Source: Tetrapyrgos nigripes (taxonomy: Eukaryota > Basidiomycota > Agaricomycetes > Agaricales > Campanellaceae). From it: a DNA stretch of 64,000 bases. The position numbers and the translations under genes were made by a program. A model generated the notes under the pieces. That model was not told the origin of the DNA and ran no database searches. It saw only the letters and a list, made by a program, of their open reading frames with translations. Within the stretch, counting starts at the first letter, position 1; the number at the start of each line of letters is the position of its first letter. The stretch spans positions 124,001 through 188,000 of the forward strand of contig JAACJM010000159.1 of assembly GCA_013368315.1 (NCBI GenBank), written 5' to 3'. Below are positions 11,591-23,121 of the stretch, in pieces.

Positions 11591-11873
11591 ATTACGAGGC
11601 CCTTTCACGTAGTCTAACTCAGGTTATGCAGAAGGGAGGGAGAATTGGTGGGAGGGAAGAAGGGCATTAAGCAGACTAATTTGACACGTTGGCATGATGT
11701 CATGGTTACTGATGTCAACGGTCCTTGGATCTGGTCCAGACTGAGTCTGAACATTCTGGTTGTCGGGAAGGGCAAAGACCAGCTGTGGCAACGAAAAGGG
11801 GTGGGAGTTTGAGGTCATGGTAAAAATTTTGAGGTCGACATAAGTTAACTTGGCCTTTAAGAGGCCTCGTAAT
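11591..11873. repeat. ATTACGAGGCC-type MITE, complete 283-bp copy
   Basis: Bounded by ATTACGAGGCCC (11591) and GGCCTCGTAAT (to 11873), with inner inverted blocks TCTAACTCAGGTTA and TAAGTTAACTTGG. This is the cleanest full-length copy seen. There is no ORF of note. The left flank contains TGCTTTGTGTGGCAA, also found beside other copies. Confidence 0.6.
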
Positions 11874-12400
11874 ATGCTGCTTGTGCATATGAATCTGGTG
11901 CTGACGTGCACTTGGTTAATCTTAGGTAGTTCAAGACCTACATGAAACCATACCCACTGCACACTTGTTTTGTACTGGCAACAGAGTTAGCACCCTCAAC
12001 TGTCCCATACATGTATGTGTTGCAGGTACAGTTTTATGGGTCTGTGACCATATCATCTTGAGTCCAAGACGTTTTTGATATGGTACTGGTACGAGTGATG
12101 GAGTGGCTATAGACCAAGGACAGACATTTGGATCAAGGGATCGTGTTTTGGAAATGCACTGTAACCTGACTTACCTTTACTCCCTTTCCTTCCACTTTTC
12201 TTCCTTTTTAATGTCTCCCTGTTTCTCTATCATTACTGGGTCATCGACATCTCAGGTCACTGTCTCTATCGTCTCTATCAAATCTGTTCTCATCATCCAT
12301 AAATGTGACAGTTAGGTATTACACTAGTCTATTCTTCATAGCCTACTACTTGTATTCACATATTATATAAGCTATGACATTTTGGTTATTAACTACAATG
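11874..12400. other. Unassigned DNA
   Basis: No recognised gene or repeat boundary. Low-information sequence between the MITE cluster and the palindrome-rich region. Confidence 0.25.
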
Positions 12401-14461
12401 CCATCCTGACGTCTCGCGGGCATCGCACCTATGGCACTCCTACCTCTTACTCATGCCAGCTGGGCATCCATCTCTGCCTCGATGCCAGTAGTGTCTGGCT
12501 GTCAGACCCTTGAGACTGGGTCAAACCTTATTTCTCAGCTTGCAAGGTCACCAGACCTTTGAGAGTCTGTCACACGGTACCACTTGTCTTCACAGTGGTG
12601 GGGGGTACTGCAGACTCTTGAGGTCGCCCTCTTGAGTCCTCATTGGTTGAGAGAGCTTCTAGAGCACTCTCCCGACTTCCCATTTGCACTGACTGTTGGT
12701 TAGGTGCTGCCAGTGCACCGACTTAGTCCATAACGTGTTGGCCACTCTCATTTGGTATGATGAGTGCCCTAAGGGTGCTCTATACCTTCTACTGCAGACT
12801 CTTGAGGTCTCCCTCTTGAGTCCTGTTTGGTTGAGAGAGCTTCTAGAGCGCTCTCCCGAATACCCATTCTCACTGACTGTTGGTTAAGCGCTGCCAGCGC
12901 AACGACTCAGTCTGTGATATGTCACCCTTTTTCTAGTACAATGAACACCTTAAGGGTGCTCTCCTCTTTCTACTGCACTATCATGGGTCTTCGGGATTGA
13001 AGGGAGCTTCTAGAGCTCTCTCTCCCATCTTTCACTTTCAGGATGGATAAGAGCTTCTAAAGCTCTCTCTCTCTCCTACTTTCCTTTAGTCGAGATCAAG
13101 GTGAGCTTCTAGAGCTCTCTCTCTCTCTCTCTCTCTTTCCCCATATGAGCCTGCATGTCTGCATTCCTCTCCTACAACTAGACTGGTTGGCCAGTGAACC
13201 AGTGCTGACTCTGTGTCTTTGCTATACCTCTATGCTCTCCCTGCAGTGCTATTATTTTCTTATACTCTCCTCCACTCCATCATTTCTCTTCAGGGATTGA
13301 CAGGTGCTTCTAGAGCACCCTCTTCTGCTTTGTTATCATTCAGTTCCCTTCTCGTTTGATTGGTGGAATTTTGATAGCCCCGCCTATTGTCTTGTCTATC
13401 TCTCCTTGTATGGTTGGAGCCTTGATAGTCCTGTCTACAGTTCCTCCTTATCACTGTCCCTTTCTGTTCGCACTTGAATTATTTCAGTGCTTTACAGATA
13501 AGAATTTGTTCTATCTGTTGATTGTATGGGTGGAGTCTGCTCCCCTGTTATATTTTTATCATTCTCATCTCATTTTCTGACTTTATTGAGCACTCAGAGC
13601 TCCCTTTATTATATCTCGCTTTCATGATGAGACGTAGTAGTCAGTGATTCAGTGCTGACTCTGTCCTTCAATGGGAACATTATCTTAATGAAGAAGCTGT
13701 CTTCTCTCCATGCCCTTCTCTGCTTGGAATGACAGGTGCTTCTAGAGCAATCTCTTCCATCTTATCTTTGTGTTCAATCTGGTCCTTTCTCCTTTCCATT
13801 AGATGTTGCAGCTTCGTCTATATTTGTTCTTAGTGAAGACTTGGTGTCTTTACTTAATCAACTAGGTGTTGATTCATTGTTTTGTGGACTCGGTGTCCTA
13901 GTATACCTTGAGTGAACATATAGGACCTCTTGAAAGGCCGTTAACGCTATGCTGTCCCTTACTCAGGATTGAAGAGAGCTTAAGAGCTCTTTCTCCCTCT
14001 TAAGTTTGACAATAAGGGATTGATGGGAGCTATGAGAGCTCCTTCTCTCTTCCAGCTGGACGTTGACAGATTCTTTTGCCCTATGCCCTGATGCGAATGT
14101 CCCTGGAGTCTTTTAATGTGTTACACATGATGTAAAGAATAGTAATCTTCTCAATCTTCATCTACTTGTACCATTTACCTCAGTCCCATTTCCATTGCTT
14201 GAGTTCCCAGTGTTCTATTAACTTGTCATGATGAAACAAGATGACATCTGTTCTTCCTGGTTAGGGACCAGACCTTAGAGAGCACCGTCCTTCTGTGAAG
14301 ACTCCAACCATCTTACATGCATTAGCCTCCTGTTCTAATCAATTACTACTCCTAGGATAGTACCAAGGCTATTAGAGAAATCTCTAGGGCTCATATAAGA
14401 CTGCCAACCTTATAGAGAATTCTCCAGAACCTGCACTGATTGGTACCTTTGGCTGTCCATC
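12401..14461. repeat. Repetitive region rich in GAGCTTCTAGAGC-like palindromes
   Basis: A unit of about 184 bp occurs twice, starting at about 12607 and 12791 (TACTGCAGACTCTTGAGGTC ... GAGAGAGCTTCTAGAGC). Diverged versions of the palindromic core (GAGCTTCTAGAGC, GAGCTTCTAAAGC, GTGCTTCTAGAGCA, GAGCTTAAGAGCTC) then recur about every 60-250 bases to about 14040, often followed by CTCTCTCTC. There is no coding region. It lies directly upstream of the broken ORFs at 14462, so it could be the LTR or leader of that unknown element. Confidence 0.5.
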
Positions 14462-15715
14462 ATGAACCCCAACTCTGCACAATCGAACACGCAAGGTTCT
14501 AAGAAGAGAGCTAAGGTACCTGGAGGATACCCTCCTTCAGCCCCCTCAGCCCCCTCAGTGCCTGGGTCTCCATCGCAGACTAACCCAATGGAAATGTGAT
14601 GTGCCTCTCATGCCATCTCACACCATGCTACAAGTCAAGCCCTAGCAAACCTCCTATCCCTGGAATAGCTTTTGGTGGAAGAATCCCCAGAGTCATAGGC
14701 ATTGCTCGTTCCACAGGACCCCAGTCCAATGTTAGCACTCCTAGCCTTTCAGATAAGAACATCCTGTTCAGTCCCAGGCTCACTGCTGCTGCACAGAATC
14801 TGATTCCTTCTCTTCCTTTCATCAAAGAGATATAAAGCTCCTTCTCCAGAGATCGTGGATGTGAATTCATCAACCTCTACTGTTAGGTCCCCTGGAAATC
14901 CCTCTCTCAAACCACCAGCTGAATCGGTCTTATCCCTGCTTGTTGGTACTTTGGTAGAGCAATTAAGTGCTCCTGAACCTACTGTGGAATTTCATTTAAG
15001 AGAGCTGGACATGTCAGCTAGCTTCACTGTGGGGGGCAGTCTAGAGAAGAATGAGGAGATGAACCAGCCTAAGGAGAGGCCTATGATGGACAACCATCTG
15101 AAGATCTTTGCCAGGTTTCCAGAGGTGATTGATTTGGTTGAAGAACCTCTATCTTCATCCCTAGTGGGATACTATGATCTGTTGGATATATCAAAGGATT
15201 ATGATCCATTGATTGCTTATGTAGTGCAAGATGATGGGCAGATGAGTGACTGAACTACTGAAGAAACCTTGGAATTACGAGAAGCCATATACAGATGGGA
15301 AGGGAGAATTAGTAACATCATCTATGGTGAGAGACTAGGGGAGTCCCTCAAGTACTCTTACTATGTTGCTTTGGTCCTCTTAGAGCTCAAGGGTGGATGG
15401 TCAGCAGGAGCTGAGACGTTACTCACTTTGGGACATTATGTTCTCAGAACTACCCAAGTGCTCAACACCCTCTTATGATTCATGGATCCAGATGCTCAAA
15501 CTCCCTTTGTGTTAGACCCTGGCTATCGACTTCTCCACATAGCTGAATTCCACGAAGATCTCAACATGATACTCCTTGCTCTCCAATCATTGCAGTTTAG
15601 AGGGATAGTCACTGCTTCCAGAATCCATCACTACTTACAGTGGATTTGCGTCCAATATGGATTGGGCCTTGACAATGACAAGAAATTTCTTTCTTGTTTT
15701 TGACCACTCCCTCTG
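14462..15715 (+). pseudogene. Unrecognised broken element ORFs
   Basis: A chain of short reading frames: a Pro/Ser-rich start at 14462 (MNPNSAQSNTQGSKKRAK), then 14822-15253, 15254-15478 and 15479-15703. The last three share one frame and are separated only by TGA codons, so they were probably one protein of at least 290 residues (LLVGTLVEQL, FARFPEVIDLVEE, ELREAIYRWEGRI, LDPGYRLLHIAEFHEDL). The acidic and helical character and the setting suggest a gag-like or accessory transposon protein, but I recognise no family. The TGA pattern matches that of the other decayed elements here. Confidence 0.4.
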
Positions 15716-15925
15716 AAAGAGTTCAGTATGAGACAGGGTCAGGTGAAGAAGCTGTTGCTAAATTGCTGTACTGAGATAATACTGAGAAGGTATGAGAGAC
15801 TATGGGAATAAAGCTCCTACCCTCATGAATATGGTTACTGAAATGGGTTATTGTTGAAATATATGCCTTCCATGTATAGTAATTATGATTCTATATGGTG
15901 TTATTATGAAACTTCTATGTAGCTA

Positions 15926-18900
15926 CAGTTGTGGACAATCAAAGGCATCTAATTTAGTCGGTCTTTTTTCAGGGTCCAAAAGACATGCGGAATCAACAGA
16001 TCCCATTGAGAGGTCCTCTGATAATTTTTTGAAGCAAAACCAGTGAGCCGTTCTGGAGATAGAAGGTACCATGACCCAAAAATTTGGCAGTACACTTAAA
16101 ACTATTATAAAAATCGTGAAAAAAATGTGTAATCGACAGCTTTTGATTAGTTGAGTATGATTCTAAAAAGATATTCGAAATCCCACAAGCCGTTTGTGAG
16201 AAATAAATTTATCGATAACCACCAGTGCCTGATCGATCAAAGCCTTCTTCTTATCCACCATGTCTTGTCGAGGATGTCCTCGTAAAAGTCAAGGAGGTCG
16301 CAATTTGTCTGGACTCAGAAACCAGAAACTACCTGTTCCTAATGCAAGCCCTCCCTTGAGTCCAGTTGCAGGCCCATCCAGAAGTACTGAAGATGAATCC
16401 AGTGGTGGGCACATTCGTATGGTCTTGGACAGTAACACCTGGGTGATGTGGGATATTGAGGACAATGTGCAGTCAGAAATAGAGTCAGATATAGATGAGG
16501 AGGCTGGGCTGGAAGACTTGGACAATAGACTGTTGATGGTAGAGTTGGTAAAGATAGTGAGTAGAGAGGATGATGGAGGAGAATGGATACCGAGGCGATA
16601 CAGGAAGAAAAGACTGTCAAAATGTAAATATTTACATTTTGTAGAATGCAGTCCTTGCCTTACAGTCCTGTAGCACGTCCAAAGGAGTACATAAAGGGCT
16701 CTGACATTATGAGCAAGTCAAAACGTACTCAAGAGCGCTATCTCGGAAAATCATTTAAATCACAAACCAAGCTCGACTTGTATCTTTCCTTGGGTCCTAG
16801 CAACATTGTTGACCTCACTTCTTCACTGGAAGCAAGTGATAGCTCTCAATCCAGATCTCCTTCCCCAACTTCCATTGTCCCACAATGACACAAAGCCTCC
16901 CAAAGTCCTGAGCACTCCAATAACAATGATGCTGGGTCTGTGGCATCTGATCCTCCAATAACAGAGACAGAATTTTCTGCTTCATCCTCTCACTCTGCTA
17001 GTCCAGGACATCCCATAGCTCCTCTATCATACCCCCACTCACCACTGCTTCCAGCAATGTCTCAACACTGTCAGACAGAACTTCACCTTGGTTCTAGTGA
17101 TGCACAAGAGGCAAACTTATCAGGCAGTGAAGATATTGGACACAGAGAGCCTGATGTTGAGGATGAGATTGCAATTGGGGTTGCAACAGGGCAAGCAGCA
17201 TTAGACGAGGAGGGTATTGAGCTGATGGAGGATGAGCTGGAGGGGAACATTGGTAAACCTGCTTCAGAGGCCAAACCATGGGATGCACTGCGTGATCAGT
17301 TAAAGGCAGATATGAAGGCAAAGAAAAAGACACTACCATTATCCCAAGTGAATAAGATGTTCATACTCATCAACTTTGCCAATCTTCGCCTCAAGGGGGA
17401 GTCCAGGATGAAGGCTAGTGAGATTATAGCAACAGCATGGAGTACTGGGGAAGGTGTTTGGTTTGCGAGGTGAGTTCGTGACTTGGCTCGATACTACCAA
17501 GTGTTTGAACAATTACCAGACGAGAAGCGAGGAGGGAAGCAGGTCAAAAAATCTTGGCTGCATCGAGAGGAGGTCAGATCACGAGTGCTGGAGTATTTGA
17601 ACAACATCCTGACTGGGAAGGTGACCCCCCAAATTCTCTGCCACCATATCAATGACAATCTCTTCCCAGAGCTTAATATCAAACCCAAAACCCCTATCAG
17701 TTTACGAACAGCTCATCGTTGGCTCATTAAATTGGGATGGACATACTCAATGGTGAAGAAAGGTGTATATATGGATGGCCATGAACGTGCAGATGTGGCT
17801 CAGTACCAGAACGAAACATTTCTGCCCATGATGAAAGAGTTTGAAGGGAGGATGGCACAATATGTGCTTGATGGAAATGCATTGAAATGGATACCACCAA
17901 TCCTGAAGGCTGGTGAATGAGAGCTCATACCACTGTTTCATGATGAATCTGCATTCCATCATAATGATCATGTAACAAGTCTCTGGTGAGTTGTTATGCT
18001 TGAAAACAAAAGCATTACTAACCTATATCTATCAATCACAAGGCTGAAAACTGGAGAACAACCTCTGCGAAGAAAAGGTCATGGTCACTTGATTCATGTA
18101 TCAGAGTTCATCAATCCAGAGACTGGCCAGCTTGTTCTTGTCAATGAGGAGGGGAAAATTATCAAGGAAGCACGGAAAATTATATATCCTGGGGCAAATG
18201 CAGATCCATGGTGGGATACAGAGTAGCTGCTGGCACAGATGGAGACTGCCATCGAAGTCTTTGAGTCTCAATTCCCTGGAAAGCAAGCATTATTCATTTT
18301 TGACAACTCATCTGCACATGGAAGCTTGCCTCCAGATGCTCTAAAGGCGACAAAAAATACCTTCATTCCTCTATCCAACCCTAATCCAGCCCTTCGTGGA
18401 AAACCACAGTCGATGATCAATGATGATGGTGAACCCAAGGGACTCCAGCGTGTCTTGACAGAATGAGGCTTTGATGTGAAGGGTATCAATGCCAAATGCA
18501 AGCCTGTATGTCCAATTGAGAACAGGAGCTGTTGCATGGCCCGTATACTTAGCCACGAAGATGATTTCAAGCATCAAGTTTCCCAGCTTGAGACCCTTAT
18601 CAAAAGTTGGAATCATGAAATTATCTTCTTACCAAAATTTCATTGTGAACTCAATCCTATTGAAATGTATTGGGGTTGGGTGAAGTATTGCTACCAAGAG
18701 GAGAATAAGGTGAAATTTGAGGATGTGAAGGAAGCTGCTGTGAAATGGTTAGATGCCTGCTCCAAGGAGACGGTTTGTCGGTTCATTAACCGCTCATTTC
18801 GGTACATGGATGCTTATTGGAAAGGGTTGACAGGAGCGGCAGCAGAGTGGGCAGTCAAAAAGCACAAACAGCATCACACGGTTTCTCAGCGTGTGATGAT

Positions 18901-19145
18901 GTCTGTAAGTGCTCTGGTGAATTGATATACATATGTAATATTACACCTACAAGCCCAAAAGGGGTATACAATGTTCATAAAAATGCCCCAAAAATTTGGC
19001 AGAACACAATTTCTCGTGGGAAAAATCTGGAAAAATCTTTTTTACATGTATTTCGACAAGCTGAGTATGATTCTGAAATTATTTTGGGCCTAAAAAAAGC
19101 CATTCGGCCGCTATAAAATTAGATGCCTTTGATTGTCTGCAACTG
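15926..19145 (+). mobile_element. IS630/Tc1-mariner-type DNA transposon, complete ends
   Basis: Imperfect 30-bp terminal inverted repeats start CAGTTGTGGACAATCAAAGG (15926-15955) and CAGTTGCAGACAATCAAAGG (complement of 19116-19145). TA flanks both sides (15924-15925 and 19146-19147), the standard target of this superfamily. Inside each end, a CCAAAAATTTGGCAG block and a GAGTATGATTCT block occur in direct orientation (about 16080/16158 and 18989/19063), possible transposase sites. The single transposase gene is broken, so the element is not autonomous now. Confidence 0.85.
16260..18925 (+). pseudogene. DDE transposase of the IS630/Tc1-like element
   Basis: The N-terminal part (CRGCPRKSQGGRN, 16260) has the G-R-P-R-K-like start and acidic linker usual in the mushroom IS630-like family, followed by RPKEYIKGSDIMSKSKRTQ at 16679. 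The catalytic domain shows FHDESAFHHND (first Asp, near 17940), LFIFDNSSAHG (second Asp, near 18297) and HCELNPIEMYWGWVKY (Glu, near 18660). The frame is interrupted by TGA at 17471, 17918, 17987 and 18464, by TAG at 18224, and by a frame change near 16630. Most TGA codons sit where Arg fits the family. A tiny GTAAAT..TTGTAG stretch (16625-16645) is too short to be an intron. Confidence 0.8.
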
Positions 19146-19147
19146 TA

Positions 19148-20295
19148 TAAGGATGGCTAGTCCTCCAGGACATTCTCCAGACATTACTCTTATCTCTTAG
19201 TATATAGTGATATCTCTGTAGATAGCAATATGGCCAATGGCAGTATTCTCTTAGTCTCTAGGTATGTCCATGGATGATGTAGATATTAGTGATTACATGT
19301 TCTTTATCTAGTATAAAAGCTCTATGTAAAGTTGTATTTACCACAGAACAATACCTAGTTCTATCTGCTCTCCAAGCAATTCGCATCTAAGCTCTACAAG
19401 CTTTCTACTCAATGTTCTACTTGGTGAGCTCCATTGACTGGTTACCCTACACTTATTAGTTGCTGCTTCATTAGGTTATGGGCCCCAAGGGCCATCAATG
19501 TTGGTCTTGTCCCATACAACTGCGTTGTTGAGGTCAACAGCAAGCTCATCACTGAGTAAGCTGTCAGACTCGATGTTGTGCAGTTGGTGGATCAATGTTT
19601 CGCTTTATCTCCTTCATCTATATTGCCTGGTAAAATATATAACCAGGGTTCAGTTTAGAGTCACATTAGGCACTCTTCGCTGGTTTAGTTATAGATCTAG
19701 ATAAGTCACTTTATACCTGTAACAATTATTTGTGGAACTCTTATGGATCTACAGATTGTTGTATGCAGAGTGACTGGCATGCTTTGCAGCCTCCACTTTA
19801 GTGTGGGACTGTTTTTCGCACTCAGGCAAAACTCCATAGTCATTCAGATGAGCCAAGGGTCTTTATAAAAGTCACTGATCTACATCTATAGAAAAACAGT
19901 AGTTAAATAGTGTTCCCCTATATGCTTTAAGGCATCTCTACACCCATTAGGAAGTACTGTGTCACTATGGTCAATATTGTGACTTCTAGAGTAATCATGT
20001 GCTCTCTGTCAAGAGTATGGTCTCTGACAGTGTGAAATTGATCGAGAAGCACTGATGAAGAAGTTGATATAGGATTCCATTATGTGCATGTACTTACGAA
20101 TGGTTTTCTACTGGCATATAGTTGATTAATGCAAATGTATTATGTACATTCCTTGCCTGGGGCGTTTGCTCAGAAAGGAGAAGGAATTATTGTGATCATC
20201 CTATACACTGTGGTTGTATTAGACCCTTCAATGTTCCTTGGTACTTGTGACCTATTGAATGCACATCTTTACTGATTGATGCTTCATAGATTGAC
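19148..20295. other. Probable 5' LTR and leader region of a copia element
   Basis: Non-coding, upstream of the copia gag start at 20296. It contains AGTATAAAAGCTC (19309), a possible promoter box, and GGTTATGGGCCCCAAGGGCC (19474-19493), which resembles the primer-binding/leader junction of copia elements. A matching 3' LTR was not found downstream of 27650, so LTR limits are unproven. Confidence 0.35.
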
Positions 20296-20393
20296 ATGTC
20301 TTACAACAATGCTAACAACAACTCTGCTGATAGCATTTTCAATGTTCCTATTCTCAATACCACCAATTATGAGCAATGGAACTATGCTATCTC
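20296..20393 (+). pseudogene. Ty1/copia Gag, 5' fragment split by a gypsy insertion
   Basis: Starts MSYNNANNNSAD and reads FNVPILNTTNYEQWNYAI, the conserved start of the copia Gag domain (UBN2/DUF4219 type, ..NYxxWxxxI..). Coding stops at the gypsy 5' LTR. The frame continues without loss at 27083 on the other side of the gypsy element once one ATCTC duplication is removed. Confidence 0.75.
20389..20393. repeat. Target-site duplication ATCTC (left) of the first gypsy element
   Basis: ATCTC lies immediately before the LTR start TGTCATGACA. The same five bases follow the 3' LTR at 27078-27082. Confidence 0.9.
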
Positions 20394-20813
20394 TGTCATG
20401 ACATCTATATTTGGTACTATTTATGTCTTCTTATCTCACATGCTACACACTGGACCTTTCATTTCTCTGATACAGCTTCAATACAGCTTCTTGACAGTTT
20501 CCTTTACAGCTTTCTTTACAGCTTTCCTTACAGCCTCCCTTACAGCTTTACTTTTACATATATAAACCCTGCCCTGACACCTGGTTCCCCATCTCGACCT
20601 CTTCGTTGTTGGGACCAGGTGTGTATTCCCCTTTTCATTACTTCTTTCACCTTTACTGATGGGCACTGTAGTTCCAGTACTTACTGCTGTCTGTTAGGTA
20701 TTTAATACATTCTTCGTTGTTGGGACCAGTTCCAGTACTTACTGCTGTCTGTTAGTTGAGTTGAGCCCGTAGCTCCTCATTATCACTATCTAAGTGCTCA
20801 CCTCTTTGTGACA
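20394..20813 (+). repeat. 5' LTR of gypsy element 1 (420 bp)
   Basis: Starts TGTCATGACA and ends TTTGTGACA, matching the 3' LTR at 26691-27077. TATATAAACCC (20561) is the likely promoter TATA box. It differs from the 3' LTR by a tandem duplication (about 20698-20755, a second copy of GTTGGGACCAG plus TTCCAGTACTTACTGCTGTC) and by lacking a segment near 26740. Confidence 0.9.
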
Positions 20814-20881
20814 TTACATCGAGATCCCTTACTGCACTGGCAGCCTCCGTATAGGTTGTCCTTGCAGGCGCTACTGTCACC

Positions 20882-22980
20882 ATGTCTGGACGATATGCCA
20901 TACCATCCTCAATCTCTGATTCAGTCGTCTCTGCATCTCCCCCACCGTCTCCAACACCACTGCTCTGTGTAGATTGGCTACACAATCTTGAGTTATCTGA
21001 TCAGAAGCACATTAGCTTTGATATTGACAGCTACCTTGAAGATGGAGAAGAACTCTACAACAACTGCCAGCAACAGGCTTGTCCCCATGCTCATCACTCC
21101 ATCCCCCAGGTCTGCTACTACTTCTGGGAAGGAGAAAATAGTATAATCCTACTCCGCTCCCACTTCCTACACCTTGCCTTCAGCCACCTGCCATTCTCTG
21201 GTCCTGAATTCAGTACTTCCACTGCTCCGTTGCCAGACCTCACTCACACTCCACTCCTGCTATCCGTTCCACCTTCTGCCATACCTATGCTCACACCCAA
21301 TCCATCCCCTCCTCCTGTGTCACCAGCCCCACTCAGTCCTGTTGCCTCCCCAATCACTGACATTGACATGTCCTCCACTACCCTCGAAAACCTCCTTCAG
21401 GCTCTGGTCAACAACCAGAACCAGCTGCAACAGGCAATCACCAATCTGGTCAATAGGCCTACCCATGAATCCTCAGACAAAACTCCCAAACCTGCCCCAT
21501 TCAAAGGCGAGCCAGCCAAACTCAACTCATTCATATCTCTCTTCATTCTCTGGGCTGGAGAACAGAAATGGCTCAAACTCGATAACAGGAAACTTGACCC
21601 ATGGAAGTGTATTGCAGAAGCACTCCTTATGATGGAGGGATCTGCTGCAGAATGGGCCGCAGAGTATGCTCATCATATCAGCAGAGTCCGAGCAGATGAA
21701 GCCAGAGCAGTCTTTCCCTGGGAAGGGAACTGGTGTCAAGAACAGGTCAGATAGGGACTGGATGCCTCTCAGGCCACCACACAGGAGCCAAAGATGAAGG
21801 AACAAGGCAAATAGATGGTATAAGTGAGTAAGCCAGTACTGGGCCAGGACAATGCTGAGCAGTATGGATCAGAGGGACAGAAGTGGACAGACTGGAGACC
21901 TATCTACAAAGCCCTATAGTAAATATATGAAAGTACGAAGCTAGATCAGCAGGTACTAAGGGAAGCTATCATAGGATGATGATCAGGTGTCTAAGTGATG
22001 TCAATATGTGCCATAGAAGCAGATATGATCTGTCAGTCAGATAAATGATGTATCAAAGAAGATAGAAGTCATAGGTACCAGGAGATGAGATCTAGAACAA
22101 AGGAAGTAGAAGGAATGTAGGACAGGGTCTGGAAGCGAAGACAGGAAGGGATTCATGACAACTGGGACAACTTCACCCATGCACTAAAAGTTCAATTCAG
22201 GGTAGCAAACGAGCAACAGCTGGCCAAGAACAAGCTTGAGGCATTGAAGCAGGGAGATAAAACAGTTGCGGAGTTCTCTCAGATTTTCAAGATGTGGGCA
22301 GAGAAGACTGGGTTCTCAGATCAGGACCTCCAGTACAAGTTCTGGAAGCACCTTCATAAAGACCTATTGTTCCCATTAGCAAATGTGGAGCTAGGACAGA
22401 AGGAGGCCCCTAAAAACTTAGATGAGCTGATCAACTGAGCACTTCATGTGGAACAGACCCTAGCAGAGTTTGTAGGAAAACCAGCCACTGGCCCTACCCC
22501 ATCCCTCTCCAAATTCTCCTCTCATGAGACCCTAATGCCATGGACGTCGATGCCTCCCATACCGAGTGTCCCCAGGGTAACAGACGCACCTTCGTGGACT
22601 ACCAGAAGGCAATGCAGGGGCGCTGCTACAGTTACGGTTCCAAGGATCACCTGAAACAAGATGGGAACCACGGACATGACAAGTGTGAATACTGTGAGAG
22701 GATGGGTCACTGCTCCTCTGTCTGTCAGGACTGATACATGGGTCGACCCAGAGGAGGAGGCCAAAGCAGACAGCATGTGGCTGCCACTGGGAGTGACTCT
22801 TTTAGTCTCTTCCCTGATGATCCACTGCCTTCTACCTCTACTCCCGCCCCTGCTGCTACTGTTGCTGCTTCCTTATCCACTGAATCATTGTCTATGCTCT
22901 CTGCCTTGCAACAATCTATCACTGTAACATCGCTAACCAACAGGGTTTTGAAACAGGTGTCTGTTCCCACCATGGTGTGA
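20882..22980 (+). pseudogene. Gag of gypsy element 1, interrupted by a solo LTR
   Basis: Frame 20882-21733 encodes a Pro-rich N-terminus, a short helical region (LENLLQALVNNQNQLQQAI) and the start of the capsid-like domain (FKGEPAKLNSFI). It breaks at the solo LTR and resumes at 22161 (WDNFTHALKVQF ... LEALKQGDKTVAEFSQIF), after which TGA at 22436 and 22732 replace probable Arg codons. A zinc-knuckle-like Cys/His region (CYSYGSKDHLKQDGNHGHDK, CEYCERMGHCSSVC) lies at about 22622-22730. Gag would form the particle core and bind RNA. Confidence 0.75.
21734..22160 (-). mobile_element. Solo LTR (427 bp) inside gypsy 1 gag
   Basis: Bounded by TGTCAAGAACAGG and ATTCATGACA and flanked by a perfect ACTGG duplication (21729-21733 and 22161-22165). 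The region has no ORF. Its reverse complement is closely similar to the solo LTR at 39857-40303. Removing it and one ACTGG restores a continuous gag frame, so it entered after the gypsy element. It is a relic of LTR-LTR recombination in another gypsy family. Confidence 0.88.
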
Positions 22981-23121
22981 ACACCCCTGAATACCCATAT
23001 GCTCTCTTGTTCCTCGTACGATTCTATTCCCTCATGTACCATATCCAGTATCCCTGAAATAGAATCTTGTGCTTCTCACTTCCGTATACATGTGAAACTC
23101 TGAGGAAGATGAAATGAGGCA

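Noticed and set aside
16625..16645. A 21-nt intron in the IS630-like transposase
   Set aside because: Too short for spliceosomal removal; frame decay is more likely.
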